Source of the DNA: Clostridia bacterium
GTDB lineage: Bacteria > Bacillota > Clostridia > Oscillospirales > CAG-272
Assembly (NCBI GenBank): GCA_017408535.1
Contig: JAFQUL010000154.1
Coordinates: 1 to 32,456 of the forward strand
Direction: 5' to 3'
Length of the DNA stretch: 32,456 nucleotides
Numbering within the stretch: the stretch's first letter is position 1; every line of letters starts with the position of its first letter. The notes below the pieces were generated by a model, which ran no database searches, was not told the origin of the DNA, and worked only from the letters and a program-made list of their open reading frames with translations. The position numbers and the translations under genes were made by a program. Of the stretch, positions 23,389-30,539 are shown one piece after another.

Positions 23389-23568
23389 ATGAATAACTGC
23401 AAAGTAACTCTCACCAAAAGCCTTATCGGTGCTAAGCCGAAACAGAAGCTCACTGCTGACTCTCTCGGTCTCAAGAGACCCGGCGACAGCATCGTATGCA
23501 AAAATGACGCGGTACTCGCTGGTAAGGTTAAGCTTATCGAGCACCTCGTTAAGGTAGAAAACGTTTAA
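23389..23568 (+). CDS. rpmD: 50S ribosomal protein L30
   Basis: This 59-residue protein is L30, an accessory large-subunit protein. It reads KVTLTKSLIGAKPKQKLTA near the start, then the typical SLGLKRPGDSIVCKNDAVL and the closing VKLIEHLVKVENV. The ATG at 23389 has GAGGAGGT 8 nt upstream. It sits in its standard position between rpsE and rplO, 17 nt before the latter. Confidence 0.97.
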   Translation: MNNCKVTLTKSLIGAKPKQKLTADSLGLKRPGDSIVCKNDAVLAGKVKLIEHLVKVENV

Positions 23569-23585
23569 TTGAAGGAGGACAACCA

Positions 23586-24029
23586 ATGAAACTCCATGAG
23601 CTTTCGCCCGCTGAAGGTTCCAGTACCAAGGCATGGCGCAAAGGTAGAGGACCCGGATCCGGCAACGGTAAGACCGGCGGTCGCGGACACAAGGGTCAGA
23701 ACGCACGTAGTGGCGGTGGCGTAAGACCCGGCTTTGAAGGCGGTCAGCTTCCCCTCTACAGAAAACTTCCTAAGAGAGGTTTCAACAACAAATTCGGCAA
23801 GGAATTTGCCATAATCAACATCGATCGTTTGGATGCTGCATTTGATAACGGAGCCGTAATCGATATTGCCGCACTCAAAGAAAAGGGAATCATTAAAGTC
23901 GAAAAAGACGGTCTTAAGGTTCTTGGTAACGGTGCTATAACCAAGCAGTTTACCGTTCGTGCGTCAGTCTTTTCAGCATCTGCCAAGGAAAAAATAGAAG
24001 CAGCGGGCGGAAAGACTGAGGTGGTATAA
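23586..24029 (+). CDS. rplO: 50S ribosomal protein L15
   Basis: This 147-residue protein is L15, a late-assembly organiser of 23S rRNA. MKLHELSPAEGSSTKAWRKG, the Gly/Arg-rich stretch GSGNGKTGGRGHKGQNARSG and the later FEGGQLPLYRKLPKRGF are diagnostic. The SD is AAGGAGGA. Its TAA is directly followed by the GTG of secY without any spacer, which suggests translational coupling of the two. Confidence 0.98.
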   Translation: MKLHELSPAEGSSTKAWRKGRGPGSGNGKTGGRGHKGQNARSGGGVRPGFEGGQLPLYRKLPKRGFNNKFGKEFAIINIDRLDAAFDNGAVIDIAALKEKGIIKVEKDGLKVLGNGAITKQFTVRASVFSASAKEKIEAAGGKTEVV

Positions 24030-25325
24030 GTGATAAAGACACTGAGAAACGCATGGAAGACACCTGAACTGCGCAACAAACTGCTGTTCACTCTTCTCAT
24101 TCTTATCCTTTACCGTCTTGGCGCGGTCATCCCGATGCCTTACGTAAACGGCGAGCTGTTGGCATCTGTATTTGGCAACGCTACCAGCGGTTCGATGTTC
24201 CAGTATCTTAACATTCTTTCCGGTGAGGCATTCTCAAAGGCAACTTTGTTTGCACTCTCCATATCTCCCTACATCACCTCCTCCATCGTTATTCAGCTTC
24301 TCACTATTGCGATCCCCGCACTTGAGAGACTTCAGAAGAGCGGTGAAGAGGGCCGTAAGAAGATAAACCAGCTTACCCGTTATATAACCGTTGCTCTTGC
24401 TCTTATCATGAGCTTTGGTTATTATCAGTTTATGAAGAACACCTCCGGTATCCTTACCGAGAGAGGTGAGACTTGGTTCGGTGCCATCGTTATCATCGCA
24501 GTTTACTGTGCGGGTTCTTCCCTTATCATGTGGCTTGGTGAGAAGATCAATGAGAACGGTATCGGCAACGGTATCTCCATGATCCTCTTCGCAAACATCG
24601 TGGCAAGTACCCCCACTATCGTAAGCTCTATGATCAACCTGGCAAAGAGCGGAACCGTAGCCGGTATCCTTACTCTTGTTATCGGACTTATAGTTGCTCT
24701 CGCTATAGTATATTTCGTAGTATTTATGACTCACAGCGAGCGCAGACTTCCCGTTCAGTACGCTAAGCGCGTTGTTGGACGTAAGATGTACGGCGGTCAG
24801 AGCTCTAACCTTCCCATTAAGATCAATATGAACGGTGTTATGCCGATAATCTTCGCTAACGCGATCGTATCGCTTCCCACCACCATAATGCTCTTCTTTA
24901 GAGTTAAAGAGGGTGGATTCTGGGACGGTGTTCAGAAGGCTCTCAGTTATACTTCTCCCATCTACTGGGTAGTTAACTTCCTGCTTATCATCGCATTCGC
25001 ATATTTCTATGTTGCTATTTCCTTCAACCCCGTTGAAGTATCTAACAATCTCAAGAAGAACGGTGGCTTCATTCCCGGCCTTCGTCCCGGAAAGCCCACC
25101 TCCGATTATATCAAGAAGGTTCTCAATAAGGTAACTCTTATCGGTGCTATCTTCCTTGGTGTAGTTGCAGTTCTTCCTCTTGTTCTCGGCAGCTTCGCTC
25201 CCAACCTCAGCGGCTTCGCTTTCGGCGGATCCTCTCTTCTGATCGTTGTCGGCGTTGTACTTGAGACCGAGCGTGAGATTGAGGCACAGCTGACTATGCG
25301 TCATTACAAAGGCTTCCTTGAATAA
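24030..25325 (+). CDS. secY: Protein translocase subunit SecY
   Basis: This 431-residue integral membrane protein is SecY, the channel of the Sec translocon. Ten membrane helices can be traced, with the first at about residues 17-35. MTHSERRLPVQYAKR in the cytosolic loop between helices 6 and 7 and the end ETEREIEAQLTMRHYKGFL are well-known contact sites for SecA and ribosomes. The start codon is GTG, placed immediately after the rplO stop, with GAGGTGG within rplO as a weak SD. adk follows after 22 nt. Confidence 0.98.
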   Translation: MIKTLRNAWKTPELRNKLLFTLLILILYRLGAVIPMPYVNGELLASVFGNATSGSMFQYLNILSGEAFSKATLFALSISPYITSSIVIQLLTIAIPALERLQKSGEEGRKKINQLTRYITVALALIMSFGYYQFMKNTSGILTERGETWFGAIVIIAVYCAGSSLIMWLGEKINENGIGNGISMILFANIVASTPTIVSSMINLAKSGTVAGILTLVIGLIVALAIVYFVVFMTHSERRLPVQYAKRVVGRKMYGGQSSNLPIKINMNGVMPIIFANAIVSLPTTIMLFFRVKEGGFWDGVQKALSYTSPIYWVVNFLLIIAFAYFYVAISFNPVEVSNNLKKNGGFIPGLRPGKPTSDYIKKVLNKVTLIGAIFLGVVAVLPLVLGSFAPNLSGFAFGGSSLLIVVGVVLETEREIEAQLTMRHYKGFLE

Positions 25326-25347
25326 TTAAAAAAAGAGGAGATTATAC

Positions 25348-25983
25348 ATGAATCTGATCTTTTTGGGCGCGCCCGGTGCCGGTAAAGGTACCCAGGCAGA
25401 GATAGTTTCCGAGCGCTACGGAATTCCCGCTATTTCTACCGGTGCAATAATCAGAGAAGCTATAAAAAATCAGACTCCCATGGGCATCGCCGCGCGCGAG
25501 TATACCGACAAGGGTGCACTCGTGCCGGATGATGTTGTCATCGGAATCATAAAAGAGAGACTTCAGAAGGACGACTGTGCAAGCGGCTTTATCCTTGACG
25601 GCTTTCCGAGAACTGTGCCTCAGGCAGAGGCTCTCGACAGAATGGGCGTCAGAATAGATAAGGTCATCAGCATTGAGGTAGCGGATGATGATATCGTCCG
25701 CCGTATGTCCGGCCGTCGTGTATGCGACAAGTGCGGCGCTTCCTACCATATAGAGTACAAGCGTTCCGCTGATGGCGAGACCTGCGATAAGTGCGGTACC
25801 GCCCTGTCCATCAGACGTGACGATATGCCCGAGGTCGTTCTCAGCCGTCTCGAGACTTACCACGAGACCACGGAGCCCTTAAAGGATTATTACTCCGGCC
25901 GTGGTATACTCAAGCTTGTCATCGGACAAGAAAAACTCGATGATACCACCCGCCTTACCGCGGAGGCAATCGAGAATTCCTGA
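25348..25983 (+). CDS. adk: Adenylate kinase, zinc-lid type
   Basis: This 211-residue enzyme interconverts ATP plus AMP and two ADP. The P-loop is GAPGAGKGT (residues 7-15), the AMP-binding part includes STGAIIRE and DGFPRT (83-88), and the LID carries four Cys (125, 128, 145, 148), so it should hold structural zinc as in many Gram-positive enzymes. The SD is AGAGGAG. It lies between secY and map, as is usual in Firmicutes. Confidence 0.98.
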   Translation: MNLIFLGAPGAGKGTQAEIVSERYGIPAISTGAIIREAIKNQTPMGIAAREYTDKGALVPDDVVIGIIKERLQKDDCASGFILDGFPRTVPQAEALDRMGVRIDKVISIEVADDDIVRRMSGRRVCDKCGASYHIEYKRSADGETCDKCGTALSIRRDDMPEVVLSRLETYHETTEPLKDYYSGRGILKLVIGQEKLDDTTRLTAEAIENS

Positions 25984-25994
25984 GGCTAACAATA

Positions 25995-26744
25995 ATGATC
26001 GTACTCAAGAATACAGATCAACTTGCTTATATGAGGGAAGCCGGGAAAATAACCGGTGAGGCTCTCTCCCTTGCGGGTGAGGCCGTCCGTCCCGGTATTT
26101 CCACATACGAGCTCGATACTATGATCAGAAAGTGCATCGAAAAGCACGGTGCAAAACCGTCATTTTTAGGATACGGCGGATTTCCCGGTTCTGCGTGCAT
26201 CAGCATCAACGACCAGGTTATCCACGGTATTCCGTCAAAAAAGGCAATACTGAAGGACAGCGATATAGTCAAGATCGACGTAGGCGCGTTTTACCGCGGC
26301 TATCACGGTGACAGTGCAAGAACTTTCCCCGTCGGTGAGATATCCGAGGAGGCTAAGCGACTGATAGAGGTTACAAAAGAGAGCTTCTACCGTGGCGTGG
26401 CTCAGATAGGGGAGGGTGCACGGATCGGTGATATCGGAAGCGCGATCGATTCCTACGTTCGAGAGAACGGCTACAGCGTTGTTCGCAAGTATATCGGTCA
26501 CGGAGTGGGGCGAGAGCTTCACGAGGACCCCGAGGTTCCCAATTTCGGAACACCGGGACGCGGCCCGAGACTGTGTGCCGGAATGGTCATAGCCATCGAA
26601 CCAATGGTTAATGTCGGTACTCATGAAGTAAAAGAACTGTCAGACGGCTGGACGGTGATCACCGCCGATGGAAAGCTGTCTGCTCACTACGAGCATACCG
26701 TTGCGGTTACTTCAAACGGCGCGGTACTGCTTACAGAAGTATAA
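25995..26744 (+). CDS. map: Methionine aminopeptidase type I
   Basis: This 249-residue enzyme removes the N-terminal Met from new proteins. The five metal ligands are Asp95, Asp106, His169, Glu202 and Glu233, in IDVGAFYRGYHGDSART, YIGHGVGRELHE, AIEPMVN and YEHTVAV. His77 (QVIHGIP) fits the substrate-side histidine. No N-terminal zinc finger is present. The ATG is 11 nt after adk with a weak SD (GAGGCT), so coupling to adk is likely. No KOW-domain gene stands between map and infA, unlike in many Clostridia. Confidence 0.97.
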   Translation: MIVLKNTDQLAYMREAGKITGEALSLAGEAVRPGISTYELDTMIRKCIEKHGAKPSFLGYGGFPGSACISINDQVIHGIPSKKAILKDSDIVKIDVGAFYRGYHGDSARTFPVGEISEEAKRLIEVTKESFYRGVAQIGEGARIGDIGSAIDSYVRENGYSVVRKYIGHGVGRELHEDPEVPNFGTPGRGPRLCAGMVIAIEPMVNVGTHEVKELSDGWTVITADGKLSAHYEHTVAVTSNGAVLLTEV

Positions 26745-26783
26745 AATTATTGCTTTCTATTTTCAATTATATGGAGGAAAGAA

Positions 26784-27002
26784 ATGCCGAAGGATGATGT
26801 AATTGAGTTTGAGGGTGTCATAGTTGAGGCTCTGCCCAATGCAACCTTCAAGGTCAAGCTCCCGAACGAGCATATAGTTACTGCTCACATATCGGGTAAA
26901 CTCAGAATGAACTATATACGAATCCTCCCCGGTGACAAGGTTACCGTTGAGGTGTCTGTATACGATCTGACCAAGGGACGCATTACTTGGCGTTCCAAGT
27001 AA
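26784..27002 (+). CDS. infA: Translation initiation factor IF-1
   Basis: This 72-residue OB-fold protein is IF-1, which binds the A site during initiation. It reads IEFEGVIVEALPNATFKVKL, followed by ISGKLRMNYIRILPGDKV and the end YDLTKGRITWRSK, all standard. The SD is GGAGGAAAG. It is 39 nt after map and 30 nt before rpmJ. Confidence 0.98.
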   Translation: MPKDDVIEFEGVIVEALPNATFKVKLPNEHIVTAHISGKLRMNYIRILPGDKVTVEVSVYDLTKGRITWRSK

Positions 27003-27032
27003 GAAACAAATGAAAGGAATGGTACTGTCAAA

Positions 27033-27146
27033 ATGAAAGTAAAGCCTTCCGTTAAGAAAATTTGCGATAAGTGCAAGATAATCAAGAGAAAAGGCAAAGT
27101 TATGGTTATCTGCGAGAACCCCAAGCATAAGCAGAAGCAGGGTTAA
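27033..27146 (+). CDS. rpmJ: 50S ribosomal protein L36 (zinc form)
   Basis: This 37-residue protein is L36 of the large subunit. The zinc ligands Cys11, Cys14, Cys27 and His32 are all present (KICDKCKIIKRKGKVMVIC). The nearest SD-like AAAGGA is 14 nt upstream, too far for efficient use. A short upstream frame of eight codons (27010-27036) ends with a TGA that overlaps this ATG, so start may depend on re-initiation (inference). Confidence 0.96.
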   Translation: MKVKPSVKKICDKCKIIKRKGKVMVICENPKHKQKQG

Positions 27147-27210
27147 GCAAATTAACCGAACGAAAACAGCGGACAATCCGCAAAATCATCAAAAGAGGTG
27201 AAATGATTTA

Positions 27211-27579
27211 ATGGCTCGTATAGCTGGTGTTGATATTCCCAATCAGAAGCGTATTGAGATTGCTCTTACCTATATCTACGGTATAGGTCTGACCAGTGCT
27301 CGTAACATTCTTGCAAAGACCGGTATTGACCCCGATACTCGTGCAAAGGATCTCACTGAGGATGAAGTTGCAAAGCTTCGTGACGAGATCGACGAGAACT
27401 ATACTGTTGAGGGTGACCTTCGCCGTAATGTTGCTATGGACATTAAGAGCATGGTCGAGATCAACTGTTATCGCGGAAGAATGCACAGACGCGGCCTCCC
27501 CGTAAGAGGACAGCGCACTAAGACCAATGCAAGAACCAGAAAAGGTCCCGCGAAGACTATCGCTAACAAGAAGAAGTAA
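27211..27579 (+). CDS. rpsM: 30S ribosomal protein S13
   Basis: This 122-residue protein is S13 of the 30S head, contacting the P-site tRNA and S19. ARIAGVDIPNQKRIEIALTY, the middle RRNVAMDIKSMVEINCYRG and the basic tail RGQRTKTNARTRKGPAKT are diagnostic. The SD AGAGGTGA lies 9 nt upstream. A small hairpin (GCGGA-CAA-TCCGC, 27169-27181) lies in the 64-nt gap from rpmJ. Confidence 0.98.
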   Translation: MARIAGVDIPNQKRIEIALTYIYGIGLTSARNILAKTGIDPDTRAKDLTEDEVAKLRDEIDENYTVEGDLRRNVAMDIKSMVEINCYRGRMHRRGLPVRGQRTKTNARTRKGPAKTIANKKK

Positions 27580-27596
27580 AGGAGTGACTAAAGCTA

Positions 27597-27995
27597 ATGG
27601 CTAAAGCAACCGCCAAGAAGGTCGGAAAGAAGCGCCGCGAACGCAAGAATATTGAAAAAGGCACCGCGCACATCTCCTCCACCTTTAACAATACTATCAT
27701 TACGATAACCGATGTTGCCGGTAACGCAGTTTCCTGGGCATCGGCCGGTGAGCTCGGTTTCAAAGGCTCAAGAAAATCTACTCCCTATGCGGCTCAGATG
27801 GCAGCAGAGACTGCAGCTAAGGCAGCTATGGAGCACGGTATGAAGCTCGTTGACGTATACGTTAAGGGCCCCGGTTCCGGACGTGAGGCAGCTATCCGTG
27901 CACTCCAGGCAGCAGGTCTTGACATCAGCGTGATCCGCGATGTTACTCCCATCCCCCACAACGGATGCAGACCGCCTAAGCGCAGACGCGTATAA
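27597..27995 (+). CDS. rpsK: 30S ribosomal protein S11
   Basis: This 132-residue protein is S11 of the 30S platform. It has a basic N-terminus (KKVGKKRRERKNIEKG), then AHISSTFNNTIITITDVAGN and the conserved end TPIPHNGCRPPKRRRV. The SD is AAAGGAGTGA. It lies 17 nt after rpsM and 22 nt before rpsD. Confidence 0.98.
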   Translation: MAKATAKKVGKKRRERKNIEKGTAHISSTFNNTIITITDVAGNAVSWASAGELGFKGSRKSTPYAAQMAAETAAKAAMEHGMKLVDVYVKGPGSGREAAIRALQAAGLDISVIRDVTPIPHNGCRPPKRRRV

Positions 27996-28017
27996 TTTTA
28001 GAGGAGGTAAATGAAAC

Positions 28018-28614
28018 ATGGCAGTTAATCACGATCCGATTCTGAAGAAGTGCAGAGCGCTTGGTATCAGCCCCGCAGTTCTCGGATACGATAAATCGTC
28101 TAACAGAAACCCCGGTGCCGACAAGAGAAGAAAAGTTTCCAAGTACGGCACTCAGCTCAAGGAGAAGCAGAAGGTTAAGTTCATCTACGGTGTCCTTGAG
28201 AATCAGTTCCGCCACTACTATGAAATGGCAGCTAAGAAAGAGGGCATCACCGGTGAGAATCTTCTTCAGATCCTCGAGAGCCGTCTTGACAACGTTGTAT
28301 GGAGAATGGGCCTTGCTAACACCCGTCGTGAGGCAAGACAGCTCGTTACCCACGCACATTTCACTGTAAACGGACAGAAGGTTGATATTCCTTCCTACCT
28401 TGTAAAACCCGGCGACGTAATCGCTCTCAAGGAGACCAGCCGTTCTTCTGAGAAGTTCAAGGCTCTTGCAGAGGCTCTTGACACCAAGATCGTTCCCAAG
28501 TGGCTTGATCTTAACAAGGCAGCTCTCAGCGCAAAGGTAGTTGCACATTCTTCCAGAGAAGATATCGACTACGAGGTAGAAGAGCAGCACATCGTCGAGC
28601 TTTACTCCAAATAA
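28018..28614 (+). CDS. rpsD: 30S ribosomal protein S4 (zinc-free form)
   Basis: This 198-residue protein is S4, a 16S assembly initiator. The S4 RNA-binding domain is clear (ESRLDNVVWRMGLANTRREA, then VTHAHFTVNGQKV). Only one Cys (residue 12) remains at the N-terminus, so the four-Cys zinc knuckle is missing and this is a C-minus form. The SD is GAGGAGGT. S4 is a translational repressor of the alpha operon in E. coli and of itself in Bacillus; here rpsD sits directly before a 171-nt structured gap and rpoA. Confidence 0.98.
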   Translation: MAVNHDPILKKCRALGISPAVLGYDKSSNRNPGADKRRKVSKYGTQLKEKQKVKFIYGVLENQFRHYYEMAAKKEGITGENLLQILESRLDNVVWRMGLANTRREARQLVTHAHFTVNGQKVDIPSYLVKPGDVIALKETSRSSEKFKALAEALDTKIVPKWLDLNKAALSAKVVAHSSREDIDYEVEEQHIVELYSK

Positions 28615-28617
28615 TAA

Positions 28618-28679
28618 CAGCCTCCGATATTCCTGCGGAGTGCTGTGGCTCGACGTTGACTGCGGCGCAGATATCTGCG
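28618..28679 (+). promoter_or_regulatory. Hairpins in the rpsD-rpoA gap
   Basis: The 171-nt gap, the longest inside the operon, begins with a 9-bp stem CAGC-CTCCG (28618-28626) with CGGAG-t-GCTG (28636-28645), one bulge. A second hairpin, CGCAG-ATAT-CTGCG (28666-28679), follows. Later parts contain the palindrome CGGATCCG and a T run near 28740 that is not preceded by a convincing stem. I see no good -35/-10 pair, so an internal promoter is not supported. Confidence 0.5.
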
Positions 28680-28785
28680 GGATGTATCAATTCATACTTG
28701 ATCGGATCCGTGTTTTCGGGTCTGTCGTCGGCAATCGGTTTTTATTCAGATTTGCATTTAATGAAAAATTAGGAGGGTTATTACA

Positions 28786-29751
28786 TTGATCGAAATAGAA
28801 AAGCCCAACATTACAACTGTTGATCTTAGCGAAGACGGTAAATACGGCAAATTCGTCGTTGAGCCGCTCGAGCGCGGATATGGCACTACTCTCGGTAACG
28901 CTCTTCGCAGAGTGCTTCTCAGCTCTCTTCCCGGAGTTGCGGTTTCGAATATTAAGATAGACGGTGTTCTTCACGAGATATCCACCATCCCCGGCGTCAA
29001 GGAGGATGTAACGGAGATCGTTCTTAACGTAAAGGGTATTACCGCAAAGCTTCACGGTACCTCTCAGAAGATGGCTTACATCGATATGACCGGTCCCTGT
29101 GACGTGCTTGCAGGGGACATCAAGCAGGACGCAGAGCTTGAGATCCTCAATCCCGATATGCACATAGCAACTCTCAGTGACAAGACCCGCTTCTATATGG
29201 AGCTTACCTTCGACAGCGGACGCGGCTACGTGTCTCAGGAGAAGAACAAGCTTAACTTCGCGGCTGAGCAGAAGACTGCTCCCATCGGTACTATCTTTAC
29301 CGATTCTATCTATACTCCCGTTTACAACGTTAAGTATGAGGTAGAGGACACCCGCGTAGGAAACATTACCGACTACGATAAGCTTACCATCGAGATCAAT
29401 ACCAACGGTACTATCTCGGCTAAGGAAGCCATATCTCTCGCGGCCAAGATACTCAACGAGCATCTCAACTTGTTTGTGGATCTTTCTGATGAAGCAAAGA
29501 AGACGGAATTTATGGTCGAAAGCAAAGAGACCGTTAAGGAAAAGGTTCTTGAGATGACCATTGAGGAACTTGACATGTCTGTACGTAGCTTCAACTGCTT
29601 GAAGCGTGCGGGCATCGACACGGTCGAGGATCTTACCAGCAAGACGGAAGAAGAGATGATCAAGGTTCGTAACCTTGGTAAGAAGTCTCTTGAGGAAGTT
29701 ATTGCTAAGCTTCACTCACTCGGCCTTGAACTTCGTAAAGAAGACGAATAA
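28786..29751 (+). CDS. rpoA: DNA-directed RNA polymerase subunit alpha
   Basis: This 321-residue protein is the alpha subunit. The N-terminal assembly domain contains FVVEPLERGYGTTLGNALRR with LLSSLPGVAV; the C-terminal domain (about residues 250-315) has the helix-hairpin-helix that binds UP elements and activators (RSFNCLKRAGIDTVEDL, RNLGKKSLEEV). The start codon is TTG with AGGAGGG 8 nt upstream, giving the usual length. A long structured gap separates it from rpsD, which may let polymerase and ribosomal protein synthesis be tuned apart (inference). Confidence 0.98.
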   Translation: MIEIEKPNITTVDLSEDGKYGKFVVEPLERGYGTTLGNALRRVLLSSLPGVAVSNIKIDGVLHEISTIPGVKEDVTEIVLNVKGITAKLHGTSQKMAYIDMTGPCDVLAGDIKQDAELEILNPDMHIATLSDKTRFYMELTFDSGRGYVSQEKNKLNFAAEQKTAPIGTIFTDSIYTPVYNVKYEVEDTRVGNITDYDKLTIEINTNGTISAKEAISLAAKILNEHLNLFVDLSDEAKKTEFMVESKETVKEKVLEMTIEELDMSVRSFNCLKRAGIDTVEDLTSKTEEEMIKVRNLGKKSLEEVIAKLHSLGLELRKEDE

Positions 29752-29809
29752 TCTAAAGAGTTATAGTTATAAAGCTACAGCAAGTAGATAGTAAAAGGAG
29801 GGAAATCAA

Positions 29810-30172
29810 ATGCCCGGAACCAGAAAACTGGGAAGACCTACAGCTCATCGTAAGGCTATGCTTCGCGGACTCGTAACATACCTTCTTGAGAACGGTTCTA
29901 TCGAGACCACTCTCACCAGAGCTAAAGAGGTTAGATCCCTTGCCGAGAAGATGATCACTCTCGGTAAGAAGAATACACTCGCTTCTCGCCGTGCGGCGCT
30001 TGCATATATTACTAAAGAGGACGTTGTTAAGAAGCTCTTCGACGTAACTGCTCTTAAGTATGCAGACAGAAACGGTGGTTATACTCAGATATATAAGCTT
30101 GGTCCTCGCCGCGGCGACGGTGCCGAGATGGCTCTTATCAAGTTGGTTGATGCTGACGAGGAGAGCAAGTAA
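29810..30172 (+). CDS. rplQ: 50S ribosomal protein L17
   Basis: This 120-residue protein is L17, near the tunnel exit. RKLGRPTAHRKAMLRGLVTY, the middle ETTLTRAKEVRSLAEKMIT and the end GGYTQIYKLGPRRGDGAEMA are typical. The SD is AGGAGGG. It is the last gene of the operon and is closed by a strong terminator; the ecfA-ecfT-truA-rplM-rpsI genes that follow rplQ in many Firmicutes are absent. Confidence 0.98.
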   Translation: MPGTRKLGRPTAHRKAMLRGLVTYLLENGSIETTLTRAKEVRSLAEKMITLGKKNTLASRRAALAYITKEDVVKKLFDVTALKYADRNGGYTQIYKLGPRRGDGAEMALIKLVDADEESK

Positions 30173-30193
30173 TCTCTGTATATAAAGCATAAT

Positions 30194-30225
30194 AAAAACC
30201 GCTACGGAATTCCGTAGCGGTTTTT
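30194..30225 (+). terminator. Terminator of the S10-spc-alpha operon
   Basis: A perfectly symmetric 32-nt palindrome (30194-30225) forms a stem of about 14 bp, AAAAACCGCTACGG with its complement, and a 4-nt AATT loop, followed by further T residues. It lies 21 nt after the rplQ stop. Confidence 0.92.
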
Positions 30226-30418
30226 TGCTTTATACTGGGAGATATATACCAACCCTTAGAAGGTATATACAAAATTAAATTCTGAGTAATCAACGGTTAT
30301 CTGAGGATGTTTGAATGTCTGATTTATCGGCGGTATTAAGTTTTTTACTATTTTTCAAAACTTTTTTGCTTTTATGTGTAACCTTGAGACGTTTTTTCTG
30401 TCTATATAAGTGAAGGGA
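30226..30418. other. AT-rich spacer after the ribosomal operon
   Basis: No gene is visible here. TATATACC (30243-30250) pairs with GGTATATA (30262-30269) around an 11-nt loop, a weak hairpin of unknown role. TTGAGA (30384-30389) and TATAAG (30105-equivalent position 30405-30410) could be a weak promoter, but the spacing is only 15 bp. Several T tracts near 30340-30370 suggest curved DNA. Confidence 0.45.
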
Positions 30419-30462
30419 AAAATAGTTTGTCGACAATTTACTATTTTACATCATTTTATAAT
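30419..30462 (+). promoter_or_regulatory. Dyad and -10 element upstream of the last lipoprotein
   Basis: AAAATAGT-TTGTC (30419-30431) is followed by GACAA-ttt-ACTATTTT (30432-30447): a 13-bp inverted repeat centred on GTCGAC with a 3-nt offset on one side. TATAAT (30457-30462) follows; the best -35 at a 17-bp spacing (CAATTT) is poor and lies inside the dyad. This suits a promoter that is controlled by a dimeric regulator (inference). Confidence 0.45.
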
Positions 30463-30539
30463 TTATCCGTGGAGGAAACTTGGCAGAAAACAATTTTGAT
30501 TCTGACTATCTATTTGAGACAAAGAGAAAGGCAAAAGTT

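Noticed and set aside
24234..25304. Long open frame on the minus strand opposite secY
   Set aside because: It is a codon-bias shadow of secY, with low-complexity composition and no SD; similar long antisense frames lie opposite rplB, typA and rpoA.
27203..27213. A two-codon frame ATG ATT TAA overlapping the rpsM start
   Set aside because: The SD is only 2 nt before this ATG but 9 nt before the rpsM ATG, so it serves rpsM; the small frame looks accidental.
28735..28750. T run in the rpsD-rpoA gap as a terminator
   Set aside because: No stable GC-rich stem lies directly before it, and rpoA must be transcribed through this region.
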